Assembly: GCA_018401015.1 (NCBI GenBank)
Contig: JAGYLP010000005.1
Span: 108,141 to 172,140, forward strand
Source of the DNA: Bacteroidales bacterium
GTDB lineage: Bacteria; Bacteroidota; Bacteroidia; Bacteroidales; M50B96
Reading direction: 5' to 3'
DNA length: 64,000 nt
This document shows, piece by piece, positions 51,709 to 60,633 of the stretch. Under the pieces are notes generated by a model. The model made no database searches and had not been told where the DNA came from. It saw nothing but the letters and a program-made list of their open reading frames with translations. Made by a program: the position numbers and the translations under genes. Within the stretch, counting starts at the first letter, position 1; each line of letters opens with the position of its first letter.

Positions 51709-52980
51709 CTACAGGCCCATCAGCACCGACTCGGCAGTTTTACCCGGGAACAACATACTTACCGGGTTTTCGATAAATTCTTTGATTTTAACTAAAAAAC
51801 CTACTGAATCTTTTCCGTCGATAATCCGATGATCGTAGGATAAGGCAACATACATCATTGGACGAATAACAACCTGTCCATTTACCGCAACCGGTCGCTC
51901 GACTATATTGTGCATACCAAGGATACCTGCTTGCGGCGGATTAATAATAGGTGTGGATAATAAAGATCCAAAAACACCCCCGTTCGTAATCGTAAACGTT
52001 CCACCCGATAAATCGTCGAGCGAAATTCTACCGGCTCGGGCTTTCGCAGCTAACTCGGCTAGCGCTAACTCTATTCCACCTAGACCTAAACTTTCGGTAT
52101 TACGAATAACCGGAACCATCAATCCTTTAGGTGTTTGAACGGCAATTCCGATATCGCTGTAATGATGCGATACAATGCTATCACCGTCGATCATGGAATT
52201 GACCTGAGGATGCAGTTGCAAGGCTAAGCTGGCTGCTTTGGTAAAAAACGACATGAATCCCAGTTTTACTCCGTGCTTCTCGGTAAATGCTTGCTGGTAT
52301 TGTTTTCGAAGGGCCATTACGGCACTCATGTCAATCTCGTTGAAGGTGGTGAGCATAGCGGTTTCATTTTTAACTGAAACCAACCGCTCGCTAAGTTTTT
52401 TACGCAGAGGAGTCATTTTGTTTGCTTCCTTCTCCCTAGAAAAAGTACCGGTCACCAGAGAGCTTCCGCTATCATTACCTTGGGGTGCATTCAAAGCGGC
52501 TTGTACCTCTTTCTTGCCCAATCGCTTCAGACCGGATAGAATAGCCTCTAAATCGACTCCTTCTGCCTCCATCATCTTTTGAGCCACCGGACTCGTTTTA
52601 ACCTTAGAGTGAGCATTCATTCCAGACGATGAAGCGGCTGCAGGCTTAGTGGGGGTTTCTAAATCAGCCTTCTTTTCTTCAGGCTTTATCGTTTTTGTCT
52701 CGGAAGAAACAGGGGCTGCTGCTTCCGCGGGTGCAAATGACGAATCGATGAGCGCAACCACTTCGCCAACCTTAACAGTATCGCCGGCAGCGGCTTTTAA
52801 ACTCACCTTTCCACCTTCTTCCGCGATGAGCGGAAGCGTTGCCTTATCCGACTCAACCTCACCAATCTCTTGGTCTTTCCAAACTACTTCACCATCGGCG
52901 ACCAGCCAATTGGCTATTATTACTTCAGAAATAGACTCACCCGGACTGGGAATTTTAATTTCAAGAATCATATCATTCAT
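51709..52980 (-). CDS. sucB: 2-oxoglutarate dehydrogenase E2, dihydrolipoyl succinyltransferase
   Basis: This 423-residue core subunit of the 2-oxoglutarate dehydrogenase complex transfers the succinyl group to CoA. An N-terminal lipoyl domain has the lipoylated Lys in [11 protein letters not shown] Pro/Ala/Lys-rich linker, an E3-binding domain ([18 protein letters not shown]) and the catalytic domain (from about 195; [16 protein letters not shown] with the active His) follow. Either of two ATG codons, three codons apart, could be the start (52980 or 52971). It follows sucA by 59 bases. The E3 gene (lpd) is not in the window. Confidence 0.95.
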   Translation of the reverse strand: MNDMILEIKIPSPGESISEVIIANWLVADGEVVWKDQEIGEVESDKATLPLIAEEGGKVSLKAAAGDTVKVGEVVALIDSSFAPAEAAAPVSSETKTIKPEEKKADLETPTKPAAASSSGMNAHSKVKTSPVAQKMMEAEGVDLEAILSGLKRLGKKEVQAALNAPQGNDSGSSLVTGTFSREKEANKMTPLRKKLSERLVSVKNETAMLTTFNEIDMSAVMALRKQYQQAFTEKHGVKLGFMSFFTKAASLALQLHPQVNSMIDGDSIVSHHYSDIGIAVQTPKGLMVPVIRNTESLGLGGIELALAELAAKARAGRISLDDLSGGTFTITNGGVFGSLLSTPIINPPQAGILGMHNIVERPVAVNGQVVIRPMMYVALSYDHRIIDGKDSVGFLVKIKEFIENPVSMLFPGKTAESVLMGL

Positions 52981-53039
52981 TTTTCAGCTTAGGCATTTGG
53001 TTGTAACTGTAGGAAATTGTCTGCTTTTGCGTTCACCGA

Positions 53040-55859
53040 CTAATCCTCTTCGTCGAATAAATAAAAATGTTGTTTTTTAATCTCTTCGCGACTTTTTCCT
53101 ATAACGCATTGTAAACCGCAATACACGTTTTGTAAATGACAATCGCACCGGCGGAACACTTTTCCTATAATTTCTTGTTGTCCTAAAAGATGCAACTTAT
53201 TAAGCCCTACTGCAGGACTTCCACTGGGAAGCCTGGTAACCCCTTCTAAATCGACTCCCCTAAGATTATCTCTAACAAATCTCCAGGCACCCATGTTCTC
53301 AGGTTCTTCCTGAACCCAAAGCGTAAGCATGTTATTATGGTACTTGTACAAGATTGATTTGACTTGTTCCAATGGGAACGGATTGAGCTGTTCAATTCTT
53401 ACCAGCGCAATATCGCGAGCATTCAACTCGCGCTTCTTCTCAAGCAAGTCGTAGTAGATTTTACCGGTACAAAGCACTACGCGGCGAACTTCATTCACAT
53501 CCACCTCCATATCGTCGATTACCGGTTGAAATCCTCGCTCGGCAAAATCCGACTTAGACGAAACGCAGAGTGGGTGCCGCAATAAACTCTTCGGGCTAAA
53601 AATGATGAGCGGAATCCGGAAATTTCGCTTCACCTGCAAACGCAATAAATGGAAGAGATTAGCGGGAGTAGTCGGATTTACCACCATCATATTATTGCCT
53701 GCACTCAAGTTAAGAAAGCGTTCCATTCGTGCACTACTGTGCTCCGGGCCTTGTCCTTCGTAACCATGAGGGAGAAGAAGGGTTAGTCCGTTCATGAGAC
53801 CCCATTTTTCTTCTGCAGAACTAATATACTGATCGATAATTACCTGAGCTACGTTATGAAAATCGCCAAACTGTGCTTCCCAAATATTCAGGCCGTTTGG
53901 AACGGTAAGGGCATACCCATACTCAAATCCCATCACTCCATATTCCGAAAGCAAGGAATTATACACCCGAACAGGAGCTTGATCATCACTCAGTTGCGAC
54001 AAGGGATAGTACTTCTGATCGGTATTTTCGATAATGTAGGATGCATGACGATGGGAGAAAGTACCTCGCTCAGAATCCTGGCCGCTAAGCCGCACCGGAT
54101 GCCCCTCCATGGCCAAGCTGGCATAAGCAAGCAGTTCGCCCAACGCCCAGTCTAAACGATCTTCCTTAGCCATCTGCAATCGATCGTTCACCAGCTTGAT
54201 AATCTTTTTAAAAATCTGTTTATCGGAAGGAATAAAACTAATCTTGTCGATTAAATCTTGTAAAAGCGGGAGTTCAATAGCAGTTGAAACGGATTGATAA
54301 AAAGTATCGTCTTCCACGTATTCGTACCCCATCCATTCATCCTCCATAAACCGATGGATTTTCACCTTATCGATTTCCTTACTAGCCAAAAATTTTTGCT
54401 CTAGCAAATCATCGAAATCTTTCTGTATTTTCTGAATATTGGCGGGAGTGTAAATTCCTTCTTCAATGAGTTTTTTGGCATAAATATCCCGCGGATTAGG
54501 ATGTTTGCTAATCTTATCGTACAGAACCGGTTGAGTAAACCGTGGTTCATCACCTTCGTTGTGGCCATATTTCCGGTAACACAGAATATCGATAAACACA
54601 TCGCGCTGAAACTTTTGACGGAATTCCAATGCCAGACCTATGGTGTAAATAATTGCTTCAACATCGTCGCCATTAACGTGAAAGATGGGCGATTTGACCA
54701 CCTTGGCTATATCGGTGGAATAAGTACTGGAACGACCTTCGAGGTAGTTGGTTGTAAAACCTACCTGATTATTGATAACCAGGTGAATGGTTCCTCCGGT
54801 TTTGTACCCTTCAAGTTGCGACATTTGAACCACCTCGTACACAATTCCCTGGGCAGCAATGGCTGCATCGCCATGAATAACGATAGGTGCTACTTTCGAA
54901 AAATCGGATTGATATTGATGATCTATTTTAGCGCGGGAAATACCTTCGATAATGGCCGAAACGGTTTCCAGGTGCGAAGGGTTTGGAGCTAAGCTTAGCT
55001 TAACTTTCTTATTGTCCGGTGTAATTACATCGCTTACATAGCCGAGGTGATACTTTACATCGCCTAAGGCAATTCCCTCTTCATATTCGTCGGCATCAAA
55101 TTCTTTAAAAATACTCTCATACGGTTTTTGCAGAATATTAGCCAACACATTTAAGCGACCTCGATGCGCCATTCCGATAACGAATTCCTCAATACCCAGC
55201 TCGGCACCCCGGTAAATGATATGATCCATTGCAGGGATCAGTCCTTCGGCACCTTCGAGTGAAAACCGCTTTTGACCGATGAACTTTTTATGGATAAACT
55301 TCTCGAAACCAACAGCATCGACAAGGTTCTGAAAAATGGTCTTCTTCTGAATATCCGAGAACTGCGGAGTATTCTTCGATACTTCCATTTTTTGCTGCAA
55401 CCATCTCACGATGCTTTCTTCACGAATAAAAAGGTACTCCACCCCAACGCTGTGACAATAAGTCTGATGTAAGTGAGCGACAATACTTCGCAAGCTTGCT
55501 TCACCAATACCAATTTCATTCCCGGCATGAAACATCGTATCTAAATCGCTATCGCTTAAATCGTAGTTTTCCAAATCGAGTGTCGGGAAATATTTACGGC
55601 GAGTACGAACCGGATTCGTTTGAGTAAACAGGTGCCCGCGTTTACGATAGGCATTTATCAGATTAATAACCTTGAATTCTTTATCGAGAATACCGGATGA
55701 AATACCGGGTTTAAGGGGAAATTCGGCTGTTGCGAATTCGAAACCTTTAAAAAAATTGACCCAATCCTCACTTAGTTCATCCGGATTCTTTTTATAAATC
55801 TGATAGAGTTCATCAATGCTTGCAATCTCCGAATTGCCAAGGTCGCCGAATTTATCCAT
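53040..55859 (-). CDS. sucA: 2-oxoglutarate dehydrogenase E1 component
   Basis: This thiamine-diphosphate enzyme decarboxylates 2-oxoglutarate in the oxidative TCA cycle. The 939-residue product has the family N-terminus (NSEIASIDELYQIYKKNPDE), the MAHRGRLNVLANI stretch, the HGDAAIAAQGIVYE TPP region, the NNQVGFTTN motif and the C-terminal transketolase-like part (LPHGYEGQGPEHSSARMERF, HPLC-type region around LLRHPLC). It is the first gene of a sucA-sucB pair. Its presence beside a ferredoxin-dependent 2-oxoacid oxidoreductase suggests two alternative routes under different oxygen conditions. Confidence 0.97.
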   Translation of the reverse strand: MDKFGDLGNSEIASIDELYQIYKKNPDELSEDWVNFFKGFEFATAEFPLKPGISSGILDKEFKVINLINAYRKRGHLFTQTNPVRTRRKYFPTLDLENYDLSDSDLDTMFHAGNEIGIGEASLRSIVAHLHQTYCHSVGVEYLFIREESIVRWLQQKMEVSKNTPQFSDIQKKTIFQNLVDAVGFEKFIHKKFIGQKRFSLEGAEGLIPAMDHIIYRGAELGIEEFVIGMAHRGRLNVLANILQKPYESIFKEFDADEYEEGIALGDVKYHLGYVSDVITPDNKKVKLSLAPNPSHLETVSAIIEGISRAKIDHQYQSDFSKVAPIVIHGDAAIAAQGIVYEVVQMSQLEGYKTGGTIHLVINNQVGFTTNYLEGRSSTYSTDIAKVVKSPIFHVNGDDVEAIIYTIGLALEFRQKFQRDVFIDILCYRKYGHNEGDEPRFTQPVLYDKISKHPNPRDIYAKKLIEEGIYTPANIQKIQKDFDDLLEQKFLASKEIDKVKIHRFMEDEWMGYEYVEDDTFYQSVSTAIELPLLQDLIDKISFIPSDKQIFKKIIKLVNDRLQMAKEDRLDWALGELLAYASLAMEGHPVRLSGQDSERGTFSHRHASYIIENTDQKYYPLSQLSDDQAPVRVYNSLLSEYGVMGFEYGYALTVPNGLNIWEAQFGDFHNVAQVIIDQYISSAEEKWGLMNGLTLLLPHGYEGQGPEHSSARMERFLNLSAGNNMMVVNPTTPANLFHLLRLQVKRNFRIPLIIFSPKSLLRHPLCVSSKSDFAERGFQPVIDDMEVDVNEVRRVVLCTGKIYYDLLEKKRELNARDIALVRIEQLNPFPLEQVKSILYKYHNNMLTLWVQEEPENMGAWRFVRDNLRGVDLEGVTRLPSGSPAVGLNKLHLLGQQEIIGKVFRRCDCHLQNVYCGLQCVIGKSREEIKKQHFYLFDEED

Positions 55860-55887
55860 ATAGGTTTCTAATTTAGTAATCGAATGC

Positions 55888-55895
55888 CAAAATTA
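55888..55895 (-). promoter_or_regulatory. -7 element of the sucA-sucB operon
   Basis: On the minus strand, TAATTTTG fits TAnnTTTG and lies about 28 bases before the sucA ATG. No TTTG is seen at -33. Confidence 0.4.
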
Positions 55896-55946
55896 ATACT
55901 TTTCAAGTCCCCGCCTACCTAAAACGAACAGTGATTTTGGGAATAC

Positions 55947-55978
55947 AAAAAAACCGGATAAAAAGGGATTTTATCCGG
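55947..55978 (-). terminator. Terminator of the ECF sigma / anti-sigma-like operon
   Basis: A perfect 10-base-pair stem (CCGGATAAAA with TTTTATCCGG) with a five-base loop is followed on the minus strand by TTTTTTTG. It lies about 50 bases after the stop of the TPR anti-sigma-like gene. Confidence 0.85.
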
Positions 55979-56031
55979 CTGGCATTATTAAAAAAACTTA
56001 AACCCGAAGAAGGGTATTTCCTAAACCTGAC

Positions 56032-56805
56032 CTAGTCTTTGGGGGGGAGTTTACTCAATAATTCCTTAGCCAGGGGAGCAAATTTTCCGTTACCGTCTGA
56101 AACCTGTTGCAGGCTTTCTTCCGCTTTGGCATAATTACCCAGTTCCATTTGCATGATGCCGTCGTAAATGGGCAAATATTCCCGGAAATAAAAATCCTGA
56201 CCCCGAACCGAATCAAATGCCTGAATAGCTTTCTGAAAATCCTTTACCAGCATTGCGGTTAAACCAATGTAAAAAATACCATTTGCATCAACGGCTTCCC
56301 AATCGTCCATTTTATTGAAGCAAACCATTGCTTCGTCGTAGTTGCCCTTTTCATAAAATTTCATACCCATATTGAAAAGCGAATGACTATCGATTCCTCT
56401 CAAATCGAGGCTTAAATAATTTTGAGGGACTGGAGCAAGTTGGGTAAAGGATTGCTCGGCATTTTTCTCTTGGGTAAAATGAGGGATCAAAAGGGTTACC
56501 ATGAGAGCCATGACAAGCAGGGCGGCAATGGGCAACACCCATTTCCATGCCCGTTTTTGAATGATGATGGGAGATCGTGATGACTGCACTGTGTTTTGCA
56601 ACCATTTTTTCAGGGAAGCATTCTCGTTTGCTCTCAAATGCCTGATGAGCTGTTGTTGAATCCTAACTTGTTGTTTCAAAGCCGGATCGGTACTCATGGT
56701 CTTCTCGTAATCGGCCTTTTCGTCCGGGCTCATCCGGTTCAGGAGGTATCGATCAATACACTCTTCGAGTAGTTGTGGATTGTTGTTGGGGCAATCGGTT
56801 TTCAT
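56032..56805 (-). CDS. Membrane anti-sigma-like protein with periplasmic TPR region
   Basis: This 257-residue single-pass membrane protein has an N-terminal cytoplasmic part of about 85 residues with a helical pattern (ECIDRYLLNRMSPDEKADYE) like that of anti-sigma factors or zinc-free ASD domains. A transmembrane helix at about 89-107 (WVLPIAALLVMALMVTLLI) and a periplasmic region with about three TPR-like helical pairs (MGMKFYEKGNYDEAMVCFNK, IGLTAMLVKDFQKAIQAFD) follow. Its start overlaps the stop of the upstream ECF sigma gene by four bases. It probably holds the sigma factor at the membrane and senses a partner through the TPR part. The adjacent TPR-CHAT lipoprotein is a natural candidate partner. 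Confidence 0.8.
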   Translation of the reverse strand: MKTDCPNNNPQLLEECIDRYLLNRMSPDEKADYEKTMSTDPALKQQVRIQQQLIRHLRANENASLKKWLQNTVQSSRSPIIIQKRAWKWVLPIAALLVMALMVTLLIPHFTQEKNAEQSFTQLAPVPQNYLSLDLRGIDSHSLFNMGMKFYEKGNYDEAMVCFNKMDDWEAVDANGIFYIGLTAMLVKDFQKAIQAFDSVRGQDFYFREYLPIYDGIMQMELGNYAKAEESLQQVSDGNGKFAPLAKELLSKLPPKD

Positions 56806-57353
56806 AACTCTTTTTTAATTAACTTTTTTAAAGTTTGCATACAATTATAACGCTGCGAGCGGGCCGACTCGATACTAGCGTAATCTAAGGATTCTACAAT
56901 TTCCTCGTAGCTATATCCCTGGTAATAAAACTTACGTAGTAGTTCCTGACAGGGAGGAGATAGCTTTTTAAAACTCGCCTTTAATTGATCCAGCTCAAGA
57001 CTGGATTCATCATCGGTATAGGGATCGACACTCCGTTCCGGGAAGTAATGATCCAGATTATCAAAAATAAATTCTTTACGCTTCCGGTGCTCTTGAAGCA
57101 AAAGGAATCTTCCCACTGAAAACAGATAGGTTTTCAGACTGGAACTAAGCTTTTCTCCCAACTTACCGTATTGAACATTATTCAGCAGAACGATTAAAGC
57201 ATCCGTAAAAGCATCCTCAATTTGATCCTGCCGAAACTGATACCTACTTTCAATGAACCTAACAAATGCCTTCTGATGACGGTTACGTATCTCAACAAGG
57301 GCAAAGTAATCTCCTGCTTTTAACCTGGGATATAGCTTTTTATACTCCTTCAC
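56802..57353 (-). CDS. ECF-type sigma factor paired with the anti-sigma-like protein
   Basis: This 183-residue sigma-70 family factor has region 2 (FRQDQIEDAFTDALIVLLNNVQ, LKTYLFSVGRFLLLQEHRKR) and region 4 (LSPPCQELLRKFYYQGYSYEEIVESL), with a late helix SARSQRYNCMQTLKKLI. The region-2 sequence departs from the common LLQETF pattern. The ATGA overlap with the next gene indicates translational coupling with an anti-sigma-like protein. The operon is divergent from a CHAT-domain lipoprotein gene, and two inverted repeats lie in the shared promoter region, so self-control and control of the CHAT gene are likely. Confidence 0.88.
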   Translation of the reverse strand: MKEYKKLYPRLKAGDYFALVEIRNRHQKAFVRFIESRYQFRQDQIEDAFTDALIVLLNNVQYGKLGEKLSSSLKTYLFSVGRFLLLQEHRKRKEFIFDNLDHYFPERSVDPYTDDESSLELDQLKASFKKLSPPCQELLRKFYYQGYSYEEIVESLDYASIESARSQRYNCMQTLKKLIKKEL

Positions 57354-57382
57354 AATCTTTGCCCTTCAACTGTTTCAGAATT

Positions 57383-57395
57383 GAACATTTTGTTC
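57383..57395. promoter_or_regulatory. Short palindrome in the divergent sigma/CHAT promoter region
   Basis: GAACATTTTGTTC is an inverted repeat with 5-base arms (GAACA, TGTTC) around TTT. It lies 29 bases upstream of the sigma gene start. It could be an operator; chance occurrence cannot be excluded. Confidence 0.4.
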
Positions 57396-57429
57396 GTTAT
57401 TAATGTAAAGAATGGAACAACATCAAGTC

Positions 57430-57458
57430 GAAAATAGTTAAATTTCTCAACTATTTTC
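57430..57458. promoter_or_regulatory. Perfect 10-base inverted repeat in the divergent sigma/CHAT promoter region
   Basis: GAAAATAGTT and AACTATTTTC are separated by nine bases (AAATTTCTC). No T-run follows on either strand, so it is not a typical terminator. Its place 37 bases before the CHAT gene start suggests an operator for a dimeric regulator. Confidence 0.55.
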
Positions 57459-57495
57459 AACCTTAAATACAATCGCCAAAAACAGTTCGCATTTC

Positions 57496-60400
57496 ATGAA
57501 GCATCGACCCACTCGCACTTTATCTCTCCTTCTTGGAATGCTGGTACTCATTTCCTCTTGCGAGTTGATTAACCCTGTCGATTTGAAAGAGGAATACGAG
57601 AAAGGAATGACGTTTCACCAATCCTACGATTGGCAAAACGCGTATGCTTCCTTTAGCCAGCTAATCCAAAATCCCGACCTAATTGCAAGCGATACCCTAA
57701 TTCAAACTCACCTTACGCTTGCAATGCAATTTAGTTGCCTGGACGACTCCAATCGCACCATGCACCATCTAAACACGATATCGTCACTTGCCCCTGATTC
57801 TCTGTCGGATAACTTCCTGTTGGCTGAAACCTTAAAAGCCTTCTATCAACTTCGATTCGAACGCAATTATCCGCAAGAAACCATCGAAGGATTGAGAAAA
57901 AGCATCTCAAACCAATCTTCAGTTGCTACCGATTTTCTTACTTACGAATTGCTCTCCAAACTACTATTTGATCACCCGATCGAAATCGATTTCTTCTCGT
58001 TCATCGCACAAAATCCTAACCCCAAGTCGGCAGAATTACATTTCGAATTGGCATCTCAGTTCATATCCTATCATCTCCAGCGATTGGAGTTCATTGAGGC
58101 AAATCGCCTAATCGCCTATCTGGAAAAGAACACCCTGTTTTCAGGGAAACGATTTCAATTGCTACTCCCTCTCCTTAAGTTGAATGTTTATGCGGCCCAA
58201 CAAAATATTCACCTGGCCGATAGCATTTTAGCCAGCTATTCTCCTGAAAAAGCAGAACTACTCATCGGCGATGACAAACGACTCTTTGAGAAAGTAAGAC
58301 TCCAATATGCAATCTCCCGCACAAACGATCTACTTGCCAAACCAGCAGCCGATTCTCTTATAAATTATTACCTCTCCCGGAAGCAATGGAGCCATTATTT
58401 TTCCCTGCAATCCGAATATGCAAAATTGCTGAAAGCAACCGGTCAATTCCCCCGGATGATGGAGATGATCGAATCTCTCAAAGAAATCGCATCAACGATT
58501 AATTACCCGCAAGGGCTTATTCAAACAGAGTTCTTAGAATCGAGCTACTTATCGGCAATCGATAAAACCGACCAAGCAATTTCACACCTCGATTCGCTCA
58601 TTCAACAAATGACCGATCCCACACTTTCCTTTAAAAAGGCCCATTATGAGCTAATATTGTTAAACTACTACCTGAATCTAAGAGATACCGAAAAGGCTCT
58701 GAACCTTTGTGAAAAACTCAGGGAGCAAGAAGAACTGACCTCCATCAACTTCTTTCGATATTACTTGAATATCTATTCAGCCCGGATAAAATTCCAGCAA
58801 GGGCACTATTCCGAAGCACATCGGATTTATGCACAATCACTCCGCGATGCTCAAAAAACTCACAACTTAAGAGCTGAAGGTTCTCTAGCTATCAACCTAG
58901 GGGTGCTTGAAAACAGTTTATTTGGTATCGATTCGCTCATTGCTCGATTAACCGCAGTAGATCGATTGGTTCGCATAACCCAGGACTATGATGCCATAAG
59001 TGAAGGTTGGTTCTATGCGGGGTATTTTTATCAGCAAATCGACTCTTTGGATGCCGCAAATCGAGCTTATCAAAAATCGGCCTCCTATAAAGCTGAAATT
59101 ATGGAAACTGCAGGAACCGAGGCTCGCAAGAACTATTTAGAGAAAGAAATCGGACTCTACTTTTCGATCCTTCGGAATTATTTCGTTCAAAACGACCTGG
59201 AAGCCAGCTTCTTTACCACCGAAACCATTCGTTCGCGCTGGTTAGTAGAAGAGGTAAGTAAACGCAACGAAATAATACACATCCCCAAAATAGCCCAGGT
59301 TCAGCAAAAGCTCAAACCAGAGGAATCAATGATAAGCTACACAAATGTCATGGATTTCTACCTCATGACCATTTATATCGATTCCGACACAGCTTTTATG
59401 CAGCGGTTGGAGTTTAAAGAACTGATTCAGAATCTTCAGGATTATCCGTTGGTACATGCGCAAATACTGAAGAAATTAGGATCACCACTAGACTCCGCTT
59501 ATTTAGCCTTCGGTCAAGAACAAGCACAGGCTAATTTCGAACTTCAGCATCAAATTTATCGGCTACTGATCGACGAATACCGGTCGCTACTCCAAAATCC
59601 TCTTCCAAGTAAAACAGAGCTGGAATTATTAGAGGTATTCGCTCAGGCTCATTACGAGTTGCACCTGGGCCATCTGAGTGATTTTATAAAATCCAAAACA
59701 AACCTCATCGTAATTCCCTCCGGTTACATGGGGTATCTTCCTTTCGAAACCTTCCGGAAAAACAAGCACTACCTAATTGAAGACTACTCCGTTCGCTACT
59801 CTCCATCGGTAAGTGTTTGGCAATTCATGAGCGACAGGATCTATCCTGCCGAGCGAGAGGAAATTCTGGCATTTGGAAACGCAGATTATGAACGAGCGAA
59901 TAGAGTTCAAGCAAATACACAACCACGTCATCTTCGAGAGATAAACCGCGGAGCTCCACCCGACTCTATCAAAACCATTATTGCGTCCCTGCAACTGCCC
60001 AATTTAGATGGAAGCAAGGCTGAGCTTAAAGCAATCAAAGAGAGCTTTAACCGAGCCAAGATTTACTCCGGAGTAGATGTGAAAGAGTCAACCGTAAAAA
60101 AACTCAACCAAAAAGGTATCTTGAGCAATTACAAAATTCTCCATCTGAGTACCCATGGCATTTTTGTACCCTACCGTACCGACCTCAGCTCGCTCATTTT
60201 TCCCATTCATGAAGAAAAGGAGGAAGAGGATGGTTTATTAAACGTGTCTGAAATTGCGAGTCTAAAACTGCAATCCGACTTAGCCGTGCTATCGGCCTGC
60301 GAAACGGGCTTAGGCGATGCTTACTCCGGAGAGGGAATCGCAGGGATTGCGCAAGCTTTTCTGATAGCCGGATCTAAAAATGTTGCCATCAGTCTATGGT

Positions 60401-60579
60401 CGGTAAGCGATCGTTCTACCGCCGAATTTTTTGAACACCTCTATGGGCTGGATTCTTTTCAGAAAGGTAACTTTGCATTAGCTTTACAGGAAACGAAAAA
60501 GCATTTCTTGCGTGGCACTGCCAACGAAACGAACCCCATGCCCTTCCATTGGGCTCCGTTTATCCTTCATGGAAACTAA
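57496..60579 (+). CDS. CHAT-domain (caspase-like) lipoprotein with long TPR region
   Basis: This 1027-residue predicted lipoprotein has the signal LSLLLGMLVLISSC (Cys22). About 550 residues of TPR-like helical repeats follow, then a C-terminal CHAT domain (about 680-1027) of the caspase/separase clan. The catalytic dyad can be read as His887 in LHLSTHGIF and Cys935 in VLSACETGLGDAYSGEGI. The C-terminal AISLWSVSDRSTAEFFEHLY and MPFHWAPFILHGN are family hallmarks. CHAT proteins are proteases in several defence and signalling systems, but a lipid-anchored export-side CHAT protease is less studied. It is divergent from an ECF sigma/anti-sigma-like pair and is followed 18 bases later by a rhomboid protease gene. 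Confidence 0.9.
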   Translation: MKHRPTRTLSLLLGMLVLISSCELINPVDLKEEYEKGMTFHQSYDWQNAYASFSQLIQNPDLIASDTLIQTHLTLAMQFSCLDDSNRTMHHLNTISSLAPDSLSDNFLLAETLKAFYQLRFERNYPQETIEGLRKSISNQSSVATDFLTYELLSKLLFDHPIEIDFFSFIAQNPNPKSAELHFELASQFISYHLQRLEFIEANRLIAYLEKNTLFSGKRFQLLLPLLKLNVYAAQQNIHLADSILASYSPEKAELLIGDDKRLFEKVRLQYAISRTNDLLAKPAADSLINYYLSRKQWSHYFSLQSEYAKLLKATGQFPRMMEMIESLKEIASTINYPQGLIQTEFLESSYLSAIDKTDQAISHLDSLIQQMTDPTLSFKKAHYELILLNYYLNLRDTEKALNLCEKLREQEELTSINFFRYYLNIYSARIKFQQGHYSEAHRIYAQSLRDAQKTHNLRAEGSLAINLGVLENSLFGIDSLIARLTAVDRLVRITQDYDAISEGWFYAGYFYQQIDSLDAANRAYQKSASYKAEIMETAGTEARKNYLEKEIGLYFSILRNYFVQNDLEASFFTTETIRSRWLVEEVSKRNEIIHIPKIAQVQQKLKPEESMISYTNVMDFYLMTIYIDSDTAFMQRLEFKELIQNLQDYPLVHAQILKKLGSPLDSAYLAFGQEQAQANFELQHQIYRLLIDEYRSLLQNPLPSKTELELLEVFAQAHYELHLGHLSDFIKSKTNLIVIPSGYMGYLPFETFRKNKHYLIEDYSVRYSPSVSVWQFMSDRIYPAEREEILAFGNADYERANRVQANTQPRHLREINRGAPPDSIKTIIASLQLPNLDGSKAELKAIKESFNRAKIYSGVDVKESTVKKLNQKGILSNYKILHLSTHGIFVPYRTDLSSLIFPIHEEKEEEDGLLNVSEIASLKLQSDLAVLSACETGLGDAYSGEGIAGIAQAFLIAGSKNVAISLWSVSDRSTAEFFEHLYGLDSFQKGNFALALQETKKHFLRGTANETNPMPFHWAPFILHGN

Positions 60580-60633
60580 TCCAACTCAACAAAAACCGTG
60601 ACACACCCAATTCATAACCATACAAGCAGTCAG

